Shown: piece after piece, positions 43,811 to 52,829 of the stretch
How the letters are laid out: each line of letters starts with the position of its first letter
Numbering within the stretch: the stretch's first letter is position 1
Assembly: GCA_012518255.1 (NCBI GenBank)
Contig: JAAYSX010000060.1
Coordinates: 1 to 64,000, forward strand
From: Candidatus Epulonipiscium sp.
Lineage (GTDB): Bacteria; Bacillota; Clostridia; Lachnospirales; Cellulosilyticaceae
Direction: 5' to 3'
Length of the DNA stretch: 64,000 bases
Made by a program: the position numbers and the translations under genes
Notes under the pieces: generated by a model
Database searches by the model: none
What the model was told of the DNA's origin: nothing
What the model saw: only the letters and a program-made list of their open reading frames with translations

Positions 43811-44911
43811 ATGAACAATCAAAGTAAACACTTTTTGCATGGCGGAGACCTTGACTCCATCTCCAGTGCATATGGAATACCAAGGGATGAGATAGTAGAC
43901 TTTAGTGGTAATATTAACCCCCTTGGTATCTCTGGACTTGCAAAGAAGGAAATAGCAAATAACCTAGATCTAATCTCCACATATCCAGATAGGAACTATC
44001 AATCACTTAGGGATAGTATCTCTGATTATGTAGAGGTAGATGCCAAACACATTATAGTTGGCAATGGATCTACTGAACTAATTTCCCTTATTATACAAAT
44101 GAAAAAACCTAAAGACATCTTAATATTAGGTCCAACTTATTCCGAATACGAACGTGAATCTTCAATTGCAGGAAGTAATATTAAGTATGCCCAACTTAGG
44201 GAAGATAAAAACTTTAAACTTGATCTTAATGAAATTCTTGATCAACTTACTGATAATCTTGATATGTTTATTATTTGCAATCCAAATAATCCTACAAGTA
44301 CAGCTATAAATGTAGATCAGCTTAAAATTATTTTAGATAGGTGCAAGGAAAAGGATATATTCCTTATGATTGATGAAACATATGTAGAGTTTGCAGAAGA
44401 TATGGAATCTATAACAGCTACTTCTTTAATCCCTGATTATGATAATTTATTTGTTTTAAGGGGAATTTCTAAATTTTTCTCAGCCCCGGGGCTTAGGCTA
44501 GGCTATGGTATGTCTTCTAATATGGAATTACTTGACCATATGAATAAACATAAAAATCCATGGACCATTAATATCCTAGCAAGCTTTGCTACCGAAATTA
44601 TGCTAGGAGATAAAGATTATATAGAAAAAACCAAAACCATGTTTAATAAGCAAAGGGAATTTGTATATAAGGAATTGCTTTCCTTTAACAATATAAAAGT
44701 ATATAAGCCAGAAGCAAACTTTGTACTCTTTAAGCTTTTAGACTCAGAAATTAAGGGATATAATGTTTTTGATAAAATGATAAAGAAAAAAATGCTAATT
44801 AGGGATGCCAGTAGTTTTCCCTTTTTAGATGATAGCTTCTTGAGATTTTGCTTCCTATTACCTGATCAAAACAAGGCATTAATTGATGCCCTAAGAAAAG
44901 AAATTTCTTAA
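43811..44911 (+). CDS. PLP aminotransferase fold enzyme, CobD/HisC-like
   Basis: A 366-residue class I/II PLP enzyme. It starts MNNQSKHFLHGGDLDSIS and continues DFSGNINPLGISG, the usual opening of threonine-phosphate decarboxylases (CobD), which make aminopropanol phosphate for cobalamin; the body (CNPNNPTST, LRGISKFFSAPGLRLGY with the PLP lysine) is shared with histidinol-phosphate aminotransferase (HisC). No cobalamin or histidine cluster surrounds it, so the substrate is open. Start at 43811, where AGGAGG lies upstream. It ends at its own terminator. Confidence 0.82.
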   Translation: MNNQSKHFLHGGDLDSISSAYGIPRDEIVDFSGNINPLGISGLAKKEIANNLDLISTYPDRNYQSLRDSISDYVEVDAKHIIVGNGSTELISLIIQMKKPKDILILGPTYSEYERESSIAGSNIKYAQLREDKNFKLDLNEILDQLTDNLDMFIICNPNNPTSTAINVDQLKIILDRCKEKDIFLMIDETYVEFAEDMESITATSLIPDYDNLFVLRGISKFFSAPGLRLGYGMSSNMELLDHMNKHKNPWTINILASFATEIMLGDKDYIEKTKTMFNKQREFVYKELLSFNNIKVYKPEANFVLFKLLDSEIKGYNVFDKMIKKKMLIRDASSFPFLDDSFLRFCFLLPDQNKALIDALRKEIS

Positions 44912-44915
44912 ATCA

Positions 44916-44953
44916 AAAAAACTTCCTTTTATAAACTATAAAAGGAAGTTTTT
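44916..44953. terminator. Terminator after CobD/HisC-like gene
   Basis: A 17-bp perfect stem, AAAACTTCCTTTTATA and its complement, closes over a 3-base loop (44934-44936) and has A and T runs at both ends, so it serves this gene and the convergent small membrane protein gene. Confidence 0.85.
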
Positions 44954-44967
44954 ATAAAAATAATATT

Positions 44968-45294
44968 TTATTCTGGTAATTCTATTTGCTCATCTTCTTC
45001 ATCTTCTAGCATTATTTCTACATGCTCAACTTCGTAGTCTTCGTCTTCAAAATCCTCATCTTCATCTTCATAATCAAATTCCAAATTCTCGAAGTCTTCA
45101 TCATCAAAATAATCGAAGTAGTCTTCCATATCTCTTTTTCTTTTGTTGCAAACCCATAATGTTATTGCAACCAACGAGCATATAATAGAAACTCCTATTC
45201 CAAGCCAGATCCACTTGGATTGTTTCTCTTTTTTGTTCATAAAACCTCTTACTTCATCCATTGTTAATGGCATATCTTTTACCCATCTTTTCAT
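44968..45294 (-). CDS. Membrane-anchored protein with very acidic tail
   Basis: A 108-residue protein: a short basic start (MKRWVKDMPLTMDEVRGFM), one membrane helix (about 27-48, WIWLGIGVSIICSLVAITLWV), a basic stop-transfer segment (CNKRKRD), then about 60 residues made mainly of Asp, Glu, Tyr and Phe. Topology predicts the tail in the cytoplasm. No family is recognised. Start at 45294 with GGAG upstream; the ATG at 45312 overlaps this site. It is monocistronic between a shared terminator and metA, and its coding DNA for the tail is repetitive (GAA/GAT runs). Confidence 0.7.
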   Translation of the reverse strand: MKRWVKDMPLTMDEVRGFMNKKEKQSKWIWLGIGVSIICSLVAITLWVCNKRKRDMEDYFDYFDDEDFENLEFDYEDEDEDFEDEDYEVEHVEIMLEDEEDEQIELPE

Positions 45295-45376
45295 GATATG
45301 TGCTCCTTTCACTTGTCTCTAACTTCCCTTATTATACCAAGAAACTCTGGTAAATACAAGAAAATCACTTTGTTTA

Positions 45377-46291
45377 TCATTTAATATTATTTAAATTGTA
45401 TGGTGTTACTTGATACACATAGTAGTTTAACCAATTAGAGAATAAAATATAAGCGTGTGAACGCCAATTAACGACAGGTTTCCTTGTAATATCATCATTT
45501 TCATAATAGTTTTCTGGCATATTAATAGGCAAATTCTTGGCTAAATCTCTTTTATACTCACTTTCTAACGTTCTTCTATCATATTCCGAGTGGCCTGTTG
45601 CAAAAATTTGTCTACCATCTTTTGAAATAATTAAAGCTGCACCTGCTTCCTTAGAACTTAGTAGCACTTGCAAATCTTTAACTTCTTCTATATCTTCCAT
45701 CCTTACCTCTGAATGGCGTGAATGTGGTATCCACACTAAGTCATCTAGGCCTTGTAGAATCTTTTCATGGTTATGTCTAACATGAGGAAATATACCAAAT
45801 AATTTATCTTCTAGTGGATATTTTTTTATCCCATAATGGTAATATAAGGCTGCCTGGGCTCCCCAACAAATATGAAGAGTTGAGGTTACATGAGTCTTAG
45901 TCCATTCCATAATCTCCTTGAGTTCTTCCCAGTAGGCAACATCCTCAAATTCTAGCATTTCTACAGGCGCACCTGTAATAATCATACCATCAAATTTTTG
46001 TTTTTTTATTTCTGGGTAAGTTTTATAAAATTCTTGTAAATACTCAGGAGCTGTATTCTTAGATTCATGGGACGTAGGATGTAGGAATGTTACTTCTATT
46101 TGTAGCGGTGTATTACTAAGTAACCTTAAAAGCTGCACTTCCGTATCTTGCTTAATAGGCATTAGGTTTAGAACTACTATCTTAAGCTCACGAATATCCT
46201 GAGTAATTGCTCGTTCTTCTTTCATAACAAATATCTGCTCTTTTTCCAAAATTTCAACTGCAGGCAAGTTGTTAGCTACTTTAACTGGCAT
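45377..46291 (-). CDS. metA: Homoserine O-acyltransferase, probable acetyltransferase
   Basis: First committed enzyme of methionine synthesis. The 304-residue protein is a MetA-type enzyme with Cys142 (HICWGAQA) as nucleophile and the HSR histidine region ([10 protein letters not shown]). Residue 111 is glutamate ([10 protein letters not shown]); in the Bacillus cereus enzyme Glu111 goes with acetyl-CoA use, while E. coli has glycine there and uses succinyl-CoA. So O-acetylhomoserine is the expected product, although the gene name is shared. AAAGGAGG precedes the ATG. No SAM riboswitch or T-box is seen in the 116-base space upstream. Confidence 0.93.
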   Translation of the reverse strand: MPVKVANNLPAVEILEKEQIFVMKEERAITQDIRELKIVVLNLMPIKQDTEVQLLRLLSNTPLQIEVTFLHPTSHESKNTAPEYLQEFYKTYPEIKKQKFDGMIITGAPVEMLEFEDVAYWEELKEIMEWTKTHVTSTLHICWGAQAALYYHYGIKKYPLEDKLFGIFPHVRHNHEKILQGLDDLVWIPHSRHSEVRMEDIEEVKDLQVLLSSKEAGAALIISKDGRQIFATGHSEYDRRTLESEYKRDLAKNLPINMPENYYENDDITRKPVVNWRSHAYILFSNWLNYYVYQVTPYNLNNIK

Positions 46292-46407
46292 GACTTCCTC
46301 CTTTTAAATCATCATAAAATTTATTGTACCCTATATATAGTCTGTTGTAAATACTATGAGTTGTTGATATCATACAATGTGGTATAATAAATAAAAAAGG
46401 TGGTTAT

Positions 46408-47553
46408 ATGAAAATTTTTGACTTAATAGCAACGTCTACCTTTGGCATAGAGGCCATTGTCCGTCGTGAGGTAGAAGATTTAGGATATAATATTACAAAT
46501 GTTTCAGATGGTAAGGTTACTTATACGGCTGATGCCGAAGGAATTGCCTTATCTAATTTATGGCTAAGAAGTGCTGATAGGGTCCTACTTAAGATGGGTG
46601 AATTTAAGGCAACAAGTTTTGAGGCCTTGTATAACCTTACTTATGATTTGCCCTGGGAAAAATGGATTACCCAAGATGCAAAGTTTACTGTAACTGGTAA
46701 GTCTGTTAAATCAGGACTATATAGTGTTCCTGACTGTCAATCAATTGTAAAAAAAGCTATAGTTGATAGGCTTAGTAAACATTATAATATAAAATGGTTT
46801 CCCGAAACTGGGCCAGAATATACTGTTCAGGTATCTATCTTAAAGGATATAGCTACCCTTACTATAGATACAACTGGTAGTGTGGGCCTTCATAAACGTG
46901 GATATAGGGATAAACAAGGGGGAGCCCCACTAAAAGAAACTTTGGCTGCTGCACTTATACAGATTAGCTACTGGAATAAGGACCGTACCCTTTATGATCC
47001 TTTTTGCGGGTCAGGTACAATTCCAATTGAAGCTGCTATGATTGCAAGAAATATTGCACCAGGACTTAATAGAGAATTCGCTTCCTCACACTGGCCCCAG
47101 CTTGGGGATAAATTATGGAAGGAAGTTAGGCAAGAAGCATATGATAGTATAGATTTAGATACAAAGCTAAGTATCCATGCTTCAGATATTGATAGGCATG
47201 GTATATCTGTTGCTAAAGAAAATGCAGCTTCTGCTGGCGTAGATGATTGTATATCTTTCTTTGTTAAATCAGTACACAAAAGCCAATTACCTCGGTATAA
47301 TTATGGGGTAGTTATAACGAACCCACCCTATGGTAAACGTCTTAGTGAAAGGGAACAAGTCCAGGAACTTCACAAGTCACTAGCTAATATGTTAAATACT
47401 GATCCTACCTGGTCATCATATATAATTACTTCCCAAAATACCTTGGAATCAGATTTTGGAAAGAAGGTTAATAAAAGAAGAAAACTCTTTAATGGGCGTA
47501 TTCCAGTTGAATTCTATCAGTACTTTGGACCCCGCCCTCCAAGAAAAGAATAA
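46408..47553 (+). CDS. THUMP-domain RNA methyltransferase (RlmL/YpsC-like)
   Basis: A 381-residue enzyme expected to methylate a guanine N2 in 23S rRNA. Residues 1-160 contain the ferredoxin-like part and THUMP domain (EAIVRREVEDLGY, VTYTADAEG); 160-381 form the SAM-dependent methyltransferase, with YDPFCGSGTIPIEAAMIA (about 193-210) and the catalytic NPPYGKRL (about 308-315). This size fits the single-domain YpsC group of Firmicutes rather than the fused E. coli RlmKL. AAGGTGG precedes the ATG. It is alone and convergent with the alarmone synthetase gene. Confidence 0.9.
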   Translation: MKIFDLIATSTFGIEAIVRREVEDLGYNITNVSDGKVTYTADAEGIALSNLWLRSADRVLLKMGEFKATSFEALYNLTYDLPWEKWITQDAKFTVTGKSVKSGLYSVPDCQSIVKKAIVDRLSKHYNIKWFPETGPEYTVQVSILKDIATLTIDTTGSVGLHKRGYRDKQGGAPLKETLAAALIQISYWNKDRTLYDPFCGSGTIPIEAAMIARNIAPGLNREFASSHWPQLGDKLWKEVRQEAYDSIDLDTKLSIHASDIDRHGISVAKENAASAGVDDCISFFVKSVHKSQLPRYNYGVVITNPPYGKRLSEREQVQELHKSLANMLNTDPTWSSYIITSQNTLESDFGKKVNKRRKLFNGRIPVEFYQYFGPRPPRKE

Positions 47554-47558
47554 AAAAA

Positions 47559-47595
47559 TAGTGGTTAATGCACCCAACATTAACCACTACTTTTT
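47559..47595. terminator. Terminator between methyltransferase and alarmone synthetase genes
   Basis: TAGTGGTTAATG (47559-47570) and CATTAACCACTA (47578-47589) form a perfect 12-bp stem with a 7-base loop, with A and T runs on both sides; active in both directions. Confidence 0.88.
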
Positions 47596-48400
47596 ATAAT
47601 TTTTGCGCTCCATATGTCTGGGCAATTAAACTTAACTCATAGTTAAATTCTTGCAGGGATTCTACATCCCCTTCTTCCCAAAGAGCCCAAAATCTTTCAT
47701 ACAATTCATGCATATCCTTACCACCAGAAATCTCAGTTAGGCCTTTAATATTATCAAATATATCTGAGACAATATTAGATTCAGTCTGGAATCTCTTCTG
47801 GGCTTCTGTTACTTCCTTCCTTATTGCCGCCATTTCCTGATCTAGAAGGTAGGCTGCTTCTGCTGCCTTGCTTATCCTTTCTTCTATATGTTTTGGCATG
47901 TTCTTTTTATATTTGTATCTTAACGAATGTTCTATAGTTGCCCAAAAATTCATGGCTAGGGTCCTTATTTGAATTTCTGCAAATATTATTTTTTCACCAA
48001 AGGCTGTCTGGATTGGGTATTTAATAATCATATGAAAACTTCTATAACCACTACTTTTCATATTTTCTATATAGTCCCGCTCTTCTACTATAAATAAATC
48101 CTTTCCATCCCTTCTCCTTATAATATCAACAACCTTATATATATCTCCTACAAACTGGCACATAATTCTTATACCAGCTATATCTTCAATCTCTTCTTCT
48201 ATATTCTCTAAGGCTATGTTCTTTTTCTTTGATTTTTCTATAATGCTTGATATTGCTTTCACCCTACCTGTAACATATTCAATAGGTGAATATTCTTCTA
48301 GTAATCTATATTCATTTTTGATACTTGTAAATTTAACTTCTAATTCCTCTACTGCCTGTTCATAAGGAATAAGTATACGTTTCCACTCCCACATTTCCAT
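47594..48400 (-). CDS. Small alarmone synthetase (RelQ/RelP-like GTP pyrophosphokinase)
   Basis: A single-domain (p)ppGpp synthetase of 268 residues without the hydrolase, TGS or ACT domains of RelA/SpoT. Synthetase motifs: IEDIAGIRIMC (about 70-80), the substrate loop RDYIENMKSSGYRSFHMII, and EIQIRTLAMNFWATIEHSLRYKYKK with the catalytic glutamate. A helical tail of about 90 residues follows. The start at 48400 follows AAGGTGG; a GTG at 48412 overlaps this site. RelQ forms regulated tetramers in other Firmicutes; RelP-type cannot be excluded. Confidence 0.9.
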   Translation of the reverse strand: MEMWEWKRILIPYEQAVEELEVKFTSIKNEYRLLEEYSPIEYVTGRVKAISSIIEKSKKKNIALENIEEEIEDIAGIRIMCQFVGDIYKVVDIIRRRDGKDLFIVEERDYIENMKSSGYRSFHMIIKYPIQTAFGEKIIFAEIQIRTLAMNFWATIEHSLRYKYKKNMPKHIEERISKAAEAAYLLDQEMAAIRKEVTEAQKRFQTESNIVSDIFDNIKGLTEISGGKDMHELYERFWALWEEGDVESLQEFNYELSLIAQTYGAQKL

Positions 48401-48475
48401 CCCTATCACCACCTTAACTAACTTATATTATATCAAACTACTATCTTAATTCAATAAAGCTAATAGATATAATGT

Positions 48476-48504
48476 ACATATTTACTATACTTTTTTCATA
48501 TATT
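48476..48504 (+). promoter_or_regulatory. Sigma-E-like promoter before spoVB
   Basis: ACATATT (48476-48482), 14 bases, CATATATT (48497-48504). The mother-cell sigma-E consensus of Bacillus is roughly kmATATT, 14-15 bases, CATACAhT, so each box differs at one position. In Bacillus subtilis spoVB is sigma-E-dependent. The start would lie about 25 bases before the ATG. No good sigma-A promoter is seen here. Confidence 0.5.
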
Positions 48505-48534
48505 GTACAAACACCTATGTGAAAGAGGGATACT

Positions 48535-50061
48535 ATGCCAAAAAACACTCTTGTAATAAGCACCTTAATTCTGACTTTAGCAAGTTTTATTACCCGTATT
48601 TTTGGGTTTATCTTCCGTATATATATGTCTAATGTTATGGGCGCTGAAGCCCTGGGTCTATATCAGCTTGTTTTTCCTATTTTTATCTTAGCCTGGACAA
48701 TATCTGCAGCTGGTATTTCAATTGCTGTTTCCCAGCTTGTAGCTACCGAAACCGGCAAGGGCCAAAGTGGAAATGCCCTACGCATTGCTAGGATAGCTAT
48801 TTACCTTTCCCTATCAATAGGGATTGTTTTATCTATTATTTTATATGTATTTGCTGAATTTATTGCTATCTCCATTATACGTGAACCTAATACTATATTA
48901 TCTCTTAGAATTTTAAGCTCTTGTATCCCTTTTATGGCAGTTTCATCAAGTATCAAAGGTTATTTTTATGGTAAGCAGGAAATGGGAAAGCCTGCTATTA
49001 GCCAGGTCATTGAGCAATCCGCTAGAATGTTAACTGTCTTCTTCTTTACTGGCTTTTTTGTATCTAAGGGCTTAGAATATGCCTGCGCTTTAGCTGTACT
49101 TGGTATATCTATTGGCGAAATTATATCTTTTTTCTATGCTTATATAGTATATAAAAAAGATACTAATAAGAGAATTGTGTCTAAAGCCACACTTCCTAAT
49201 CATAGGGCTCTTTTGCTTCTTTTGTCCTTTGCGCTTCCCCTTACTATAAACAGGGTAATTACTTCCTTACTACAGTCTATAGAAAATATACTTATACCTA
49301 TTAAATTGCAGGAATTTGGTCTAACAAACCATCAGGCCCTAAGTGTGTATGGCCAGTTTACAGGGATGACTATGCCCCTTATATTCTTCCCATCTGTTGT
49401 TACTGCCTCACTTGCAACAGCCCTTACCCCTGCAGTATCTCATGCAAGGGCCTCGAGTAATCAAAGGCAACTGCAATTTACGGTTTCTAAGACTATCCAG
49501 TTTGCACTACTCATTGGTATAGGATCTACCGCCTTGTTTATGTCCTTGCCACACGAAATTGCCCTGACACTTTATAATGAACCCGATGTTGGTAATATGC
49601 TATATTACCTTTCATTTATCTGCCCCTTTTTCTACCTCCAGTCAACCCTACTTGGAGTTTTAAATGGGCTTGGCAAGCAAATGGAGCTCCTAATAAGTAG
49701 CATTGCAGGATCCTTAATCTGCATAGCTATTATTTATTTTGTAGTACCTTATAAGGGTCTTATTGGTTTTATAGCAGGACTTATAATTTCCTCTTCCTTT
49801 GTGACTCTTTTGCACCTATCAAATGTACTTAAATATACATCTATACCTATTGATATAGTTAATTGGATTTTAAAACCAGCCCTAGCAGCTTCTGCTGGCG
49901 CCTTAACTGTTAGGTATATCTTGCATGCCTATTTACTAAATTACTTTTCCCTGCGTATATCCACCTTTAGCGCTATTGGGGCCCTAGGTGTATTCTACAT
50001 ATCTCTCCTATTTATATTAGGTTCCCTAACCTTAGATGATATTAAAATTTTTAGTAGCTAG
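48535..50061 (+). CDS. spoVB: Stage V sporulation protein B, lipid flippase
   Basis: A 508-residue membrane protein with about 14 helices, required in Bacillus for spore cortex synthesis, where it is thought to move lipid-linked peptidoglycan precursors. It opens MPKNTLVISTLILTLASFIT, and has YQLVFPIFILAWTISAAGIS and IKGYFYGKQEMGKPAISQVIEQ, typical of SpoVB, and is closer to it than the paralogue at 42007. A sigma-E-like promoter lies upstream. AAAGAGGG precedes the ATG. The stop codon abuts that of the convergent rarA gene with no bases between and no terminator. Confidence 0.88.
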   Translation: MPKNTLVISTLILTLASFITRIFGFIFRIYMSNVMGAEALGLYQLVFPIFILAWTISAAGISIAVSQLVATETGKGQSGNALRIARIAIYLSLSIGIVLSIILYVFAEFIAISIIREPNTILSLRILSSCIPFMAVSSSIKGYFYGKQEMGKPAISQVIEQSARMLTVFFFTGFFVSKGLEYACALAVLGISIGEIISFFYAYIVYKKDTNKRIVSKATLPNHRALLLLLSFALPLTINRVITSLLQSIENILIPIKLQEFGLTNHQALSVYGQFTGMTMPLIFFPSVVTASLATALTPAVSHARASSNQRQLQFTVSKTIQFALLIGIGSTALFMSLPHEIALTLYNEPDVGNMLYYLSFICPFFYLQSTLLGVLNGLGKQMELLISSIAGSLICIAIIYFVVPYKGLIGFIAGLIISSSFVTLLHLSNVLKYTSIPIDIVNWILKPALAASAGALTVRYILHAYLLNYFSLRISTFSAIGALGVFYISLLFILGSLTLDDIKIFSS

Positions 50062-51327
50062 TTAATCTTTCTGATAGTAGACAGTACCTTCCAGTTCCTT
50101 AGGTAGGTACTGCTGCTCTACATATGCGCCTGGATAATCATGGGGGTACTTGTATCCCTTCCCCCTCCCAAGCTTAGCAGCCCCCTTGTAATGACTATCC
50201 CTAAGATGGTCTGGTACACCTTCAATCTGGATGTTTTTAACATCTTGCAAGGCCTTATCAATTGCTATATAGGCTGCATTACTCTTGGGTGCTAGGGCAA
50301 CATAGCTTGCTGCTTGAGATAATATAATCCTTCCTTCTGGCATACCAATCCTCTCTAGGGCCAGCATTGCATTAGTTGCTATAACAAGAGCCTGAGGGTC
50401 CGCATTACCTACATCTTCTGCTGCGCATATAATAATACGTCTTGCTATAAACTTAGGGTCTTCGCCTGCATATATCATCCTAGCCAAATAGTATATTGTT
50501 GCATCTGGGTCTGATCCCCTCATGCTCTTTATAAAGGCAGATATTGTATCATAATGCTGGTCACCGCCCTTATCATATCCTATTGCCCTTTTTTGTATAC
50601 ATTCCTGGGCAACTTCCAAAGTAATTTCAATCTTACCTTTTTCATTTCTTTTAGTTGTCATCACTGCAAGTTCCACCGCATTTAAGGCAGCCCTTGCATC
50701 GCCATTAGCTATTTCCGCTAGGAATTCTAAGGCATCCTCATTAATAATGGCATCATAAACTCCTAATCCTCTTTCATTATTAGTAAGGGCTTCCTTAATT
50801 AGCTTTTTTATATCTTCATTATTAAGGGGATAAAGCTCAAATATCTGGGACCTAGAAATTAAAGCTCCATTTACCTCAAAATAAGGATTTTCCGTTGTTG
50901 CCCCTATTAAGATAACTGTACCATCTTCCACATGTGGCAGCAGTGCATCTTGCTGGGCCTTATTAAACCTGTGTATTTCATCAATAAACAAAATAGTCTT
51001 TTTTCCATTCATTCCGTAGGATGTCTTAGCATCATCTATGGCCTTTACAATATCTTTTTTGCCTGATGTAGTTGCGTTAAGTTCCACAAAATTTGCCTTA
51101 GTAGTATTAGCTATAATCTGGGCTAGTGTAGTTTTTCCAGTGCCTGGTGGACCATAAAAAATAATAGACCTAAGCTGGTCTGATGCAATAGCCCTATATA
51201 ATAATTTGTCCTGGCCAATTATATGTTCCTGACCTACAAACTCCTCCAAACTGGTAGGCCTGATTCTGGCAGCCAAAGGAGATTCTTTTTTCCTATTTTC
51301 ACTATGCATATAATCAAATAAATCCAT
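50062..51327 (-). CDS. rarA: Replication-associated recombination ATPase RarA/MgsA
   Basis: A 421-residue AAA+ clamp-loader-like ATPase that acts at stalled replication forks. Walker A GPPGTGKTT (about 58-66), Walker B LFIDEIHRF (about 110), sensor 1 GATTENP and the C-terminal oligomerisation part ending LPKELEGTVYYQ are all intact. It starts MDLFDYMHSENRKKESPLAARIRP, the usual N-terminus with the DNA-polymerase or SSB-facing region. GAGAGGTGAA precedes the ATG. It is divergent from lysA and directly abuts spoVB at the 3' end. Confidence 0.93.
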   Translation of the reverse strand: MDLFDYMHSENRKKESPLAARIRPTSLEEFVGQEHIIGQDKLLYRAIASDQLRSIIFYGPPGTGKTTLAQIIANTTKANFVELNATTSGKKDIVKAIDDAKTSYGMNGKKTILFIDEIHRFNKAQQDALLPHVEDGTVILIGATTENPYFEVNGALISRSQIFELYPLNNEDIKKLIKEALTNNERGLGVYDAIINEDALEFLAEIANGDARAALNAVELAVMTTKRNEKGKIEITLEVAQECIQKRAIGYDKGGDQHYDTISAFIKSMRGSDPDATIYYLARMIYAGEDPKFIARRIIICAAEDVGNADPQALVIATNAMLALERIGMPEGRIILSQAASYVALAPKSNAAYIAIDKALQDVKNIQIEGVPDHLRDSHYKGAAKLGRGKGYKYPHDYPGAYVEQQYLPKELEGTVYYQKD

Positions 51328-51399
51328 ATCTTCACCTCTCCCCTATTGTATCATAGATGGGGACTGACCCCCAACAATTCTGACAACTCCATTTAGCTA

Positions 51400-51427
51400 T
51401 TGACATATGGTCATCATATGCTATAGT
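51400..51427 (+). promoter_or_regulatory. lysA promoter
   Basis: TTGACA (51400-51405), 16 bases, TATAGT (51422-51427). The start site would be about 20 bases before the ATG, leaving no room for a lysine riboswitch. Confidence 0.65.
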
Positions 51428-51453
51428 TAATTTTGAAAAGGAGGCCATGAATT

Positions 51454-52725
51454 ATGAACAATATTGGCAATCAATTTACAGATAAGTACAACTTTTACGG
51501 AATATATACTCCATTTGAATTACTAGAAGCTCATGGGAGCCCCTTATATGTATATAATGAGAATATCCTAAGGACAAGATGTCGTGAAATTAAGAACCTT
51601 GTAAGCTACGAAAATTTCACGCCCCATTATTCTATAAAGGCTAATTCAAATCCATCTTTACTGCGTATTATAAGAGAAGAAGGCCTTCACGGGGATGTTG
51701 TATCTCCTGGGGAACTTTATCTTGCTTTAAAAGCTGGATTTACCAGTGATGAATTGTTTTTTATTCCTAATAATGTTAATGATGAAGAAATGCAGTATGC
51801 TATTGATAATGATGTCTTAATTAGCATGGACTCTATTTCTCAGCTTGAAAGATATGGGAAACTTAATCCTAACGGAAAAGTAGCAATTCGTTTTAACCCT
51901 GGGGTTGGAGCAGGCCACTCAGCTAAGGTGGTTACTGGGGGAGAAAATACAAAGTTTGGAGTAGATAGTACTGATATTAATAAGGTAAAGAAAGTGCTTA
52001 AGGAATATAATCTAAGATTAGTTGGAATTAACCAACATATAGGGTCCTTATTTATGGAGGCTGAGCCTTACCTCGAAGGTGTTAAGTCAATCTTTGAAAT
52101 TGCTAAAGAGTTTGAGGGCTTAGAATTTGTAGACCTAGGTGGTGGCTTTGGAATACCTTACAAAAAACAGGCTGGTGAGGAAAGACTTAACCTCGAAGAG
52201 CTTGGTAGGGAGTTAGACAAATTAATCCTAAATTTCACCAAGGAATATGGTAGCCAGGTTAACATACAAATCGAACCCGGACGCTATATTGCAGCAGAAT
52301 GCGGCATCCTACTGGGAACTGTCAACGCTATTAAACATAGCTATGGTAGAAAATACATAGGAACTGACCTAGGATTTAATGTCCTACAAAGACCTATGGC
52401 CTACGGATCCCATCATGATATAGAGGTTTATTATAAGGATACTTCCCAGTTTTTATTTGGAGAAAGGCCAGCAAATGAAGAGGTTACTGTTGTTGGTAAT
52501 ATCTGCGAAAGCGGGGATATCATTGCAGAAAACAGGACTCTTCCTCAGATATTTGAAGGGGATATTCTTGGTGTTATGGATGCAGGTGCATACGGATTTT
52601 CCATGTCCTCTAGCTATAATAGTAGGCCAAGGCCAGCAGAAATTTTAATCTCATCTGGTGGCAATAAGAATGTTATTAGAACCAGAGATACCCTAGAAGA
52701 TCTAGCACGTAATTTCCTTAAATAA
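51454..52725 (+). CDS. lysA: Diaminopimelate decarboxylase
   Basis: PLP enzyme that makes lysine from meso-diaminopimelate. The 423 residues show the PLP lysine K62 in HYSIKANSNP, the phosphate loop region GGGFG (about 229-233), EPGRY and the C-terminal CESGDI and GAYGFSMSSSYNSRPRPAE motifs of the alanine-racemase-fold decarboxylases. The ATG at 51454 stands 9 bases after AAAGGAGG; another ATG at 51447 is out of frame and too close. It is alone; no dap genes lie beside it. Confidence 0.95.
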   Translation: MNNIGNQFTDKYNFYGIYTPFELLEAHGSPLYVYNENILRTRCREIKNLVSYENFTPHYSIKANSNPSLLRIIREEGLHGDVVSPGELYLALKAGFTSDELFFIPNNVNDEEMQYAIDNDVLISMDSISQLERYGKLNPNGKVAIRFNPGVGAGHSAKVVTGGENTKFGVDSTDINKVKKVLKEYNLRLVGINQHIGSLFMEAEPYLEGVKSIFEIAKEFEGLEFVDLGGGFGIPYKKQAGEERLNLEELGRELDKLILNFTKEYGSQVNIQIEPGRYIAAECGILLGTVNAIKHSYGRKYIGTDLGFNVLQRPMAYGSHHDIEVYYKDTSQFLFGERPANEEVTVVGNICESGDIIAENRTLPQIFEGDILGVMDAGAYGFSMSSSYNSRPRPAEILISSGGNKNVIRTRDTLEDLARNFLK

Positions 52726-52750
52726 GTTTAAATTTAATATTTTGAACACC

Positions 52751-52795
52751 AAAAAAGGCTCTGATTACTTGTTTTATGTAATCAAAGCCTTTTTC
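52751..52795. terminator. Terminator after lysA
   Basis: Arms 52751-52768 and 52778-52794 (AAAAAGGCT, GATTAC and their complements) pair with a short internal mismatch; T runs flank it in both directions, so it serves lysA and the convergent MFS gene. Confidence 0.82.
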
Positions 52796-52829
52796 TCTAC
52801 TTAGAAACTAGTTTTGTCCCAGCCTCTTT

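Noticed and set aside
46292..46407. SAM riboswitch or T-box upstream of metA
   Set aside because: Only 116 bases, no conserved S-box or T-box motif, and much of it belongs to the divergent methyltransferase promoter.
51328..51453. Lysine riboswitch upstream of lysA
   Set aside because: A consensus promoter lies about 50 bases before the ATG, leaving no room for an L-box.
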